From Cymodocea nodosa (lineage: Eukaryota > Streptophyta > Magnoliopsida > Alismatales > Cymodoceaceae), in contig CM072341.1 of assembly GCA_036874045.1 (NCBI GenBank), forward strand, positions 15,884,501 through 15,948,500: a DNA stretch of 64,000 bases. Direction: 5' to 3'. The notes below the pieces were generated by a model. The model made no database searches, had not been told where the DNA came from, and saw nothing but the letters and a program-made list of their open reading frames with translations. Positions 14,201 through 26,200 of the stretch are shown piece after piece (position 1 is the stretch's first letter; each line of letters begins with the position of its first letter). The translations under genes and the position numbers were made by a program.

Positions 14201-17200
14201 TCAGTCTCTCTTTTCATTGTTACTCTAGAATTCATTTTCAGAACAAGTGGACAAGTGATCGCACCATACTTATGAAGGAGTTTCGATCCCTACATCTCTT
14301 GTCCAGTAACAAAGAAGGGTAATGTTGCTACAACGAGACATTTTGAAATTGATCAATGGGCATGGGATTTTCACTTTAGAAAACATCCCGAATATGAAAT
14401 CCAAAGAGTGGCCTTATTGATGCAAAAGGTGTGCAAATTCAACCCCATTCCAGATGAAAAAGATCGGATATCTTGGTTAAAAGAAGGTTCCAACACTTCT
14501 ACAGTAAAGAGTTGCTATCAACTGCTACAGAAGAAGAAAGATGCCTGACCCCATTTCAAGACAGTGCGGAAGATGAAAACTCCCATGAAGGTCAGGTTGT
14601 TTGCATGGCATTGACTAGTCTGCAAAGGAATTTGAAAAAAGTACACAGGAGTAGATGGGCTGGTAGGGCAGATCTTGTATGTGTGTGGTGCAATAACACT
14701 CCTGAAACCTTATACCACCTATTCTGGGAGTGCTCTTTCACTACCTAGTTATGGACATTATTTTCCATCATTTATATGTTTTTTGAGCAGCAACAAATAA
14801 ATGTGTTAAAAGCAATAAAATCAAAGGAGGTCTACACAAGCCATAAGCAGATTGAAACAACAAAGCAAAAAAAAATGTCTACTGTTTCAGAGAAGAAACC
14901 CAGGGCCTAAGAGGAAGTAAAAGACAGAGAAACAACTCAAAAGGAAAAGAGAAGAACAATGCCACAGACACTCAACATGCGAGCCTCATAAAGTCACAAG
15001 CAATTCAAGCCAAGCCATGGTCACCACCTCAAAAAGATCATTATGGGCTCTCCAGCTTCCATGATTTATAAGTGACAGTGAAGAGGCAAATTTTCCTAAC
15101 ATCTGTGATGATTTTATTAGTCATGCAAAGTAAAGAGGGAGGGAGGATAAACATGTCATGGGTATAAAATTCCATGCTATGTTATGGGCACAGACAGATC
15201 TTCATTGGGTTACTCTTACAGTGAACTATTTAGCCTCAAATTGGTTTAGGACTTATTTTCCCTAATGTAGATTGTTTTTGTCCTCTTATTTTTCTTTCTC
15301 CTTGTAATATTCTTTTGGATACTTCTTATTATTTCTTAATGAGAATCACCCTACCCTTCTTCTTCAAAAATAGATAGGAGAGGCAGTAGATGGAGTCGGA
15401 TGAAGGTGATCTCATGGTCAAGGATACTACTAAACAGGTCAACACATTTCCTATCCACGCCACCTTGAAGTTCAGGTCTAACATCACCATTGGTGGTTCC
15501 AATGACAGCTGATACTGGCCACAAGAAAACCAAGTGGTTGGGAGGACAACAGGGGTGGTGTGGCAAACAAGTCATAGGAAAGAGTGACATTGGGCAGAGA
15601 GAGGGCTCAAGCTGTAGGCAGGAAGAAGTGATGGCCATTGGAATCACCCTCATCATCATCACTACAACTCCTCATTGTCCTAAGTTTGAGATGTGTAGCC
15701 AAGGTCTCTTCCTTTCTCTTTCTGTGATGATAATTAAGAGAGAAGAATGAAATTTTTTTTATTAAGTGAGAGATGAGTACATATATAAAGGACTATAGTA
15801 AATGGATCCATAAATGGATATCCAACTATTACACAATAATACTAACACTCTCCCTTAAGCTAGTGCATATATATTTATCATACCCAGCTTGTCATATAAT
15901 GTTTTAAAAACCCTAGAGTTCAATCTTTTAGTAAAAATGTTTGTTAGTTGTTTTGATGACCTTGTGTAAAGTGTTGAGACTAATTCCTTTATAATATTAT
16001 CTTAAATATAGTGATAATCAAACTTAATATATTTGATTCACTCATGAAATATGAGATTGTTAGTAATGAATATAACAACCTGATTGTCATAATGCATAGG
16101 CATAAGAGTTAACACAATCACTTCAAGTTTGATTAGCAAAGACTTCAGCTATATCACTTCACTTGTGGTTTGAGACATAGCTCTATATTCAACTTCAATG
16201 TTAGACTTTGAGACCATATTTTGCTTCTTGCTCTTTTAGGTAGTCAAGTTACCTTCAATGTTCGTGCAAAAATCTAATGTGGATTTTTTGTCTTCTCTAT
16301 TTCCAACAAACCTCAAATCTAAATAAACTTCAATCCTTAAGACTTATTTGTACACTCAGAATTTAAATTTCACAGAATTTGAATTTGAAGAGAATTTAAA
16401 TTCTACAAAATTTGATGGAAAGAATTCGAAATTCAAGTGTTTGTACATATTTAGGAATTTGAAATTTAAGTATTTGTGCACATAACAGAATTGAATAGAA
16501 TTGAACAGGATTGATTTTTGATGAAGTTAAATAACAAATTAAAGTAATTAATGAAAATGTAATTAATCAAGTAATGAATTACTTACATTAATAAATTAAC
16601 ATATTATTAAATTAAATTTTTATATATCATTTATCAATTAATTAAGTATATCATTATTCTATTTAGATTATCCTTGTATTCCATTTATTCTATATAAAAT
16701 TAAATAAAAATTTACAGAAATTCACATATCTTAGTTATATTACATATTTAAAACAACAAAAGGTAAATTATATTATTAAATTCTATATTCTGTTTGAAGT
16801 TACAAAAAAAGCTATATTCAATAGACTGCGAGAAGACTGCAACCACCACCTACTCCTCCTCAAATCACCCACTTGCACCAACAATTCTCATGCATTAATT
16901 TTGTAACAACACTAGTTTCGATTGACTGGAGGAGAAAGAAGTATGATGGTGGAGATAGAAGCAAGCAATAAGGAAACAACAACAACGAATAGGGTCAACA
17001 ACATGAACGGAAGGGTAGATATTGGAAGGCTCAACCCACTAAGCGAGATGTTAACCATGATGATGAACCGCAAGGAGACCATGACAATGGACTGCGAGGA
17101 GACCATGATGACGGATGAGGGACGAGCGATGATAGATCGCAAGGAGACCATGATGATGGACTATGACAACAAACTACAACAACAGACCATAAGGAGACCA

Positions 17201-20200
17201 TGACGATAGACAAGGGACAATGGATAAGCGACAATGGACCACGAGGAGATGAGCGTCGAGCATCAAGAGAAGTTTGGAAAATTGAATTCTAACCTTTTAG
17301 GTTGAGAATTCATTTTCCCAACCTTTACACATGTTTGGAATTAATTTTCTCAAGAAATTTGAATTTCAAGATGTACAAATACCTCATGACTTGAAATCTT
17401 ATGAAAAAAAATTTCAATTACATCAGATTTCAAGTGCACAAACCCCACCTTAGATGATCATGGTACTTGTAAATCAATCCCTTACCAAGAGTACCTTTAA
17501 TGTCAATTAAGACTCATTAAGCACATAAATTGACTTAAAAGTCCAACAACATAAGTGATATCAAGTCTTATAATAGCAAGATAAATCAATTTCTTAATCA
17601 ATCTTTAATACTATCTTGGGTTGTTTAACTTCTCTAATGTATCATCCTAGAAAGGAGGATTTACTTCAATAAGAGTAGATTCAGGTTTGTGCCCTAACAC
17701 ATTTATTTCCTATAATAAATTTATAACATATTTCCTTTGATACATCACCAAATTCCTTTTAGTATATGTGAATTCAATCCCAAAAAAATATCTTAGTTTG
17801 CCCATATCTTATATAGCAAAGGCATTTGCAAGATAAGTTTTGATATTATCAATCTCACTTTGTGTCATTACCTATAATCAAAATGTCATCAACATAAATG
17901 GCAAGAATGACACATCCCAAAGTTATCTTTAGATAAAAGACAAAATGATCCATAAGACTAACAAAAGTTATCACGAATCGTCACTTGACTAAATTTCTTA
18001 AACCAAGCACACATTCTATTTAAGACATATATTACTTTCTTTAAATTGTAAACCATATTCTCTCCTTGAGTAACATACCTAGGAAATTACTCTATATATA
18101 TCTATTTAATAAGATCATCATAGAGAAAAATGTTCTTTACATCTAACTAATACATCACCCACTATTGATTAATAGCCAAGGAGAGCAAAACACATATAGA
18201 GTTGAGACAAGTTACAAAAGAAAAAATCTCAATATAATTAACACCATATGTTTGTGTCAAGCTACGTGCAACCGAATGTGCCTTGTAGTAATCCATAGAT
18301 CCATTAGGTTTGTACTTCACAACGAAAATCCATTTGCAAGTAATGACACAAGCATCTATAAGATAAGCTACCAAATCTCAACTGTCACAAGAACGTAAAG
18401 CTTCCATTTCATCATCTATAACTAGCTTCCAATGTAGGAGCCATAAAGCCTCATGATAAGTCCTAAGAATAACTTAGAGGAGATAGAGAAGTTATAGTAA
18501 AGGTAAAGAATCAAGAGCATTAAAAGGATCCTCAAAATACAATTATAACTCAAAGAAAGTCACATCGATAGAAACATAATAACATTTGGTAAAAGGATGA
18601 TAACAACGATACCCTTTTACATACATGAATAGCTCACAAAAATCCACTTAAGAGAGCAAGGCAAAAATTTATCTAACCTAGGAGATAAGCTTTAAACAAA
18701 GGCAATACACCCAAAAAGGAGGAAGGGAGAATAACTTAGCAAGAAGTAGAAGACAACAAAAAGGAATTTCACCACCAAAAGATGTAAAGGACATGTGATT
18801 AACAATATAAGTAATGATAAGAACACCATCAAACCAAAAGTGTTTGGGCATTTTCATTTGAATTAATAAAGTATGAGTAATGTCTAAAAAATATCAATAC
18901 TTGTGTTCAACAACTCCATTTTGTTGAGAACTATGAAGGCATGCCAAGAGAAGTACAAAAAAGTCATGTTAAAAGTCATGTTTGGTAAATTCAATAGTAT
19001 TATCAATACAAAGGCACTTAGGAATAATAGAAAACTGAATTTTAATTTCACTAAATAAAATTTTAAAATTTGCAATACATCTTGATCATCTTTAAAGTAA
19101 ATAAACCCAACAAATACAAGAATAATTATCATCAAATACAAGATAATAACGATGACCCAACACAAATGTAACACTAGGCCTCCAAACATCACAATGAATG
19201 AGGTCAAATATATGTTTACTTGACACAACATGAAGATGACTAAAAGAAGTACGACGATGTTTGTATAAGTGATAAGACTTACAATCAAATGACAAAAGAG
19301 ACAACCATGGAAAGGTCTATTGAAGTTTCTAGAAGGAGGGATGACTGAGCCTATAATGTCAAATGATAGAGGACTTCGAAGTTGAAAGCAATGCAATTAG
19401 TCCACGTGGACCCTTATTACAAACAAGACAATAAATGTCGTCATTCTGCTTATAACTCAAATCAATTTTCTTCCTCGTTAGTAAGTCTTGAAAGGTGCAA
19501 TGAAAGGAAAAAATATCATAAAGCAAAATAGTTGAATAATAATGGTACTAATGAATAATAAGTTTACAAGAAAATTTGAAACAAGCAAGACTTTTTCTTT
19601 TTTTGAAACACACAGGACTTAATCAAGTCTGATTCTAAAGGAGGCTTGAATAGTTCCTTCCCTATAAATAGGAGGTGACTATCCATCAACAATGGTAACA
19701 CTCTTAAGGTTGGGTAATGCATATAAGTAGGTAAACAAATTAGCATTACCTGTCATATGTAAAGATGCACATGATTTTATGCTCCAAGAACTATCTCCAG
19801 TAGCAACCATGACCTTAGGCATACCTAAAGTAGAAGCAACTGCAACAATGGTGGTAGCTTGAAACTACAAGAAGTACTCATAGCCATCCTTGGAGATAGT
19901 TACCACTAAAGAAGTGTCATGCTCAGTAGGAGGGGCGTAGAGTCAACTAAAGATATGGGAGTCTCTATAGCAACTCTAGCCCAAGTAAGTTTACCAAACT
20001 TCTCCTAACACCATTTAAATTGGTGATTTGTTTGCCACAATGCTGACATGGAGTGCGATTTTTTCCACTAGCTCTACCTCCCTTTGAGTTTCTACCACAT
20101 TCTTTGCCACATAAAGTAGCTAATGTAGAAGGTTCTCCAAATGTAGTAGGCCAATGAAGGCACATAACCCTTGCAAAGGTAGATGATAAATCCAAAATGC

Positions 20201-23200
20201 AATCACCACCAAAAATCTGACCTTGAACTTGGGATGCAAGGTCTAGAGGCAATCTAGAAATAAAGGTAGCAACTACAAGATTTGCACAATACAAAGTCAT
20301 AGTGGTCACATCAGAAGTAACAAGTTAGTGTCTAACTCTTCAAACTTGGACCATACAGTGTTAAAGTACTCTAAAAGAGACTAATCTACCATGCATAATG
20401 TAAAAATCTGCTCATAAATTTTATAGATATGGGAGATCATATTCTCATGACCATACATCTCACAAAGAGTGTCCCATATCTTCTTTGTTGGGCTAAGTAT
20501 CATAACACCTCAAACAACATTTAATTTTATACTATTTTCAAGTCAAGTGGTCACTACAACATCATTAGCAAACCAATTATTATAAGAACTATCTTTCACA
20601 TTTAGAGGAGTGCAAGTGAGATAATGAACCTTCCTCTATGTTGCAATAAAAGTTTAAAAACTTTTGGCCCAAGTAAGATAGTTCTTCCCATTCAATCTCT
20701 CAAATGTGCCAGGAAGATTATGGACTAAATCTTGACTGGCCATCTTTCAGCATTGCAAAATCTTGCCCATACATGTAAAGCTCTTTTGAAGCTCCCCTCC
20801 ATTGACCTTGGCTTCAATTCTCTATCAACATTGTAAGTTGGGGGGAGAGAGAGAGAAGAGAATCAAGTTGTGTACAAAGAAAGGGGATAAGGATAGAATC
20901 AAAGAGAGGAATGGTGATAGAGATGCAATTCAGTAGAGTAAGATCGAAACACTTTCAAAGTGAGAATGCTAAATCAATTTGCCTACCTATTCCATTGCAT
21001 GCCTCCTTAATATAAGTCCAAAGATACGTGTGACCATTACAATACTTAAGTTCTTAATTAATTTAATGCATGCACATTAATGGCTAATGCCCTTAGCTTC
21101 TCTATCAACGTCATCATAGTCAAGGGTGCCCAAAGATGTTACAATGATTGAAGCGGTAACAAATGTGACAACCTCCCCCTTATTGAGAAGAGGCTCATCC
21201 TCAAGCCGAAAATCTAGAAATCTAAACACAAAGGCTTGGTAGTCCATCCAAGAGGTGGTAGTGTTACAATCATTTTGGCATTGTGTAAACAATTGGCTGA
21301 TAGTGCATCCCCAATGATTGAGCATGTGACAACTCAACAGTCTAATAGGCTAAGAGCTTCAATTTGTATGCGATCACCCCCACTTGGACGATGATCTTGA
21401 AAAGGCTATAATATTTGGGTTGGAGCTTGTTCTACACCTAGGTTTTGACTATTACTTGCCTGTAGGCTTGTAACTTAACATACACCCATTGGCTTGTGTC
21501 GTATAGCTTTTCCCTATGGTGGCAATTTGCCAATTGTTTCATTTTGTTCTTAGCATGATCTAAATGGTGTTTTAGTAGACACCTCATATCATCCCTATCT
21601 TGCACTTGACATTCAACCTCTCCATCCTAGATAATCCCTAGAACATAAGTAAGGAGCATCAAAGGTGGTTGATGATAAACTATTTCAAACAAGGACATCA
21701 AATGGATGAATGGAACATTATATTGTAAGAATATTCCACCCAATGGAGTGAATCCACCCACACGGAGGGAGTGGCATGACAAAAGTATTGAAGATAGGTT
21801 TTGAGATAGTAGTTGAGTGCTTTCAATTGCCCAGCAGTTTCTTTGTGGTAGGTAGTGGACATACGTAACTTGGTACCCATTTGGGCAAAGATCTTCTTTT
21901 AACAATTGTGAATGAAAACAGCATCTTGATCACTGATGATACTTGTTGGAACTCCATGGAGGTTAACTATTTAAGTTATGAATGTGCGAGCAATAGTGTG
22001 CACAATATATAGGTGCTCAAGGGGGTTGAAATGGGTCTACTTGGTGAGTTGGTCAATGACAACCATGAGACTATGCATCCTCAAGAGCTAGGTAGTTCAC
22101 TAAGGAAGTCCATTGCAATGTCCTTTTATGGTAATGTTAGTATTGGGGGCAACTAAAGGGTACCAACCAATTTAAGCTGCTCTATTTTGCATTGTTGGTA
22201 GATAAGACAATTCTTGACGTACACTTTCACCTCCTTGGTGAGGCCCCTCCAGAAGAAATTACAGCATACTATAGATACCATCCTTTTATATACTGCATGT
22301 CCTCTAACCTTGGAGTTGTGAAATTTGTGCAAAATTAAGTTAGTTAGGGGGGTCATTGCCCTTGAGTAAAAGCTTGCCCTAACTGAACAGTAACCCATTT
22401 CAGAGGTTATACTTGTGGCAATCAAGTTTGCCTTCTATATATTCCTTCAAATGGTTCTTCAAAACTTCATTGGTTTCATAAGCCATGCGGACTTCCTCAA
22501 ACTAGGAAGCTTGGGAACCCAATATGATGTGTACAACCATCCTACTAGCTACCCTTGATAGTGCATCAATTGCTTGATTATGGTGCCCCTTTTTGTACTT
22601 CACTGTAAAGTTTAAGTCCAGAAATCAATACACTCATTTTTGTTGAACTTCTATATGCATTCTTTGGTCCAGCAAATGTTTAAGACTTTAGTGGTCCATC
22701 TGTATAGTGAAGTGGGTTCCATGGAAGTAGTTGCATCACTTGTGGATGGCAATGAAAAGTGCCTTAAGCTCTTTTTGATAAATTGGGAGGTGCCTTAATG
22801 TTGAGTTGAAAGCTTAATTCATGTAAGCTATTAGCCTACCTCCTTGCACAGAATTGCTCCTACACCTTCCTCATAAGCATCATAGTCAATGACAAATGGT
22901 TGAGAGAAATCAGGCAACACGAGGATGGGAGTCTTGCTTATAGTTTGCTTTGAGTTGTTCAAATGCAAACTACGTGACTTCAATCCAAGCAAATTTCTCC
23001 CCTTTTAAGAGTTCTATAAGGGGGCAGCTATGAGTCCATACTTGATAATGAAACAATGGAAATACTCTGTTAGGCCCAAGAAGCCCCACAATTCCATGGC
23101 ATTGGTGGGTGTCAGCCAATTAATCATTACTTGAATCTTCTCCTCTTTTGTCACTACTCCATTAGTCAATAAATTGACACTTGCACCATTTGTCTTTCAG

Positions 23201-26200
23201 GTTGTTCTCCTTCATGGTGTGTAGCACTATTTAAACGTGTTGTAAGGGTGATCATCCCCAATCTTTACTGTAAATCAAAATGTCATTGAAAAAACTAGGA
23301 GAATCCTCCTAAGGAAGCTTTTAAATACCTCATTCATGAGTGCTTGGAAGGTTGTAAGTGCATTTATTAACCCAAATGGCATTATGAGAAATTTTTAATA
23401 CCCATTGTGGGTCTTGAAAGTCATCTTGTAGACTATTGTTGCTCTAAATCAGTCCTTCTTATAGCAATCCTTCTAGGTTGCCTTTAATGCCTCTCTTCTA
23501 TTATGGAGAGTGTCAATATAGCTTGTAGGAAAGTGGCTTACTCCCTAATTTAAGTAGTATGCCATGATTTAGTTGCCTTATGGGTGGGAGACTATTCAAA
23601 GTGTTAAACACCTCTGCAAATTCTAGCAAAGTTTCCATTAGATCACTTGGGAGAGAGATGACAATCTCATCCTTGACTTGTGTTGATACAGTGTGCATTG
23701 GTTGCAGTGGTTCAACTATATATACTTAGGTCATTGCTACAATTCTCAGGGGCATTCAACATTACCACCTTTTACAAATGCCCATTAGTGCCCACTCTTG
23801 ATTATTCCAAAAGAATTTCATTTTCTTCTCCTTGAAATTCCATTGTATATTTCCCAACATTTCAAGCCATTTCACTCCAAGAATTGCACCATAAGGTTGT
23901 AGATCCATCATTGAGAAGTCCACCTTCATGGTTAATCCTTGTAGTTGTAGCTTCAGGTTTGGACACCAACCTAAATACAATGCAGTGCCATCACTGACTA
24001 CTCTTATTGGTGTTTCTGGTACTCTTTACCTTAGTGGGGAGTGTTATAGGCTAGGAGATCGATAAGAAGTTATGGGTACTTCATGTGTCAATCATGATGA
24101 GTAGCTTTCAACCTTCCACTTCATCATCCATCCTCATGGTTTTCAATATTGCCTTTTTGTTGAAGGCATGGATGGAAATTTCTACAGTTATCTCATGGTC
24201 TTCAAGCTCTTCCTCAATTGAGATCTCCTTTTCCTCTTTAACTTGTATCAATAGTAGTTCTCCCTTCATACACTAGTGGCTTTTCTCCTACTTATTGTTG
24301 TAGTGGAAACAAAGGCCCTAACTCCAAAAACCCGTCCTTAATTCGAATTGCAAGTTGCAACTCACCTGCATGAAACCGGAATCGCTAGTAATCATCGATC
24401 AACGATGAATTCGTTCTCAGGCCTTGTACACACCACTCATCACATTATGGGAGTTGACCATGCCTAAAGTTGTTACCTTAATTGCAAGGAGAGGGATGCC
24501 GAAGGCGGGGATAGTGACTGAAGTGAAGTCATAACAAGGTATTCATATTGGAAGGTGTGACTGGATCACCTCCTTTTCAAGGAGAGCTAATGCTTGTTGC
24601 ATTTTTGTTTAACACTACTTTACACCTAAAAAAGAAACAAGCTATGTCTGAGCTAAGCTTGGATATAGAAGTCTTCTTTCATTTCTAGACGATGAAGTAA
24701 GACCAAGCTCATGAGCTTATTATCCTAGGTCAAAACAAATTTATAGGATCCCTTTTTTTATGTCCCCATGTCCCTCCCATATGGAGACATGGGGGCACAA
24801 AAAGGAAGGAAAGAGAGGGTTTCCCTTACATATTCCTTGAGTGAAATCTTCTTAATCAGGAGGTGGGTGTCTTCCTTAAAGGGGTTGGATCTCCTTTCTT
24901 TGAATCAAGACAATGTTGCACGATATTATTCCCTTTTCATATTATTGGAGCCTTCTTCTCAACCTTTCTCCTTCACCTTTGTGATTTGAAACATGGTCAA
25001 CTCTATCGCCTCACCCAAGGTGTAGGGTTTGAAGGATCGAACTTCATATTAGTGCACAATTCCCGTCAGAAAAGGAAACGACGGGAATTGCTGGAAATGT
25101 TGGGAAATGGAAAACTTAGGAAATGATATAAAAATTTAAGCGTTTGTGTACGTCGGGAAATGACGAGAAATGATAAAAAATTTTGACATATTTGTGCAGA
25201 ACAAGAAATGAAATGATAAAAAATGACATAAAATTTTAATGTATTTTTGCATAATAAGAAATGATGAGAAATAAAATTTTTAATACTTTTTGAAATAATA
25301 AATAATAGTACAACTTGAAAATAATATTTTAAATGATATAGTATATATTAATTATATTTTAAGTAATATAATATAATATATAGTACATAATTATTTTGTT
25401 ATGAATAATCTTTTCATCACAAATATACAATGCAAACATACTATAAAATATATCAAAAGGATAATAATGTAGTATAATTATTTGTAATTAAATTATTGAT
25501 TAAGTTTTTAATTAATGAATTGAAATAATTAATCAAAATATAATTAATTAATTACATTAATCAATTAACAAGGTATATAATTTTTATCTTAAATAATTAG
25601 ATCATTCATATACTTCTATCTCAAAAATGTTTATCTTCATCCATTTTTCATTCTTTCCCATTTTTCCTCCTTTCTCTTAAAAGTTTTATTTTATTTCATT
25701 ATTTCTCACAAATAACTTTTATTTCTTTTATCAATTTTTTTTTTTTCACCATCAACCATCCATCTTCTCCGACAACGTTCGCCCGAGCGATGAGCAAGAG
25801 CAATGAGCAAGAGTGACGAGAGGCGAGTGCAAGCAATAAGCTGTGAGCGGTGAGTGCAAGCAATAAGCTGTGAGCGGCGAGTGCAAGCAATAAGCTGTGA
25901 GCGGCGAGTATGACGAGCTGTGAGCAGTGAGCAACGAGCTACGAGCAACGAGTGGTGAGCAACGAGCGGCAAGCGAAACAAGCAATGAGCATGAGCCCAA
26001 CGAGCACGAGCACAAGCACGACAAGTAGCAAGCGCAACGAGCACAAGCACGACTAGCAGCGAGCGCGACGAGCACAACAAGCAGCGAGTCTAACAAGCAC
26101 GGCGAGCACGAGGAGCAACAAGCATGAGCGCAACGAGCAGCGAGCATGACGAGTAGCGAGCACAACGAGCAACGAGCACGAGCGCGGCGAGCAACAAGTA

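Noticed and set aside
24319-24576. A functional rRNA gene
   Set aside because: Only the 3' end of plastid 16S is present, with many deamination-type changes and a deletion in a conserved helix.
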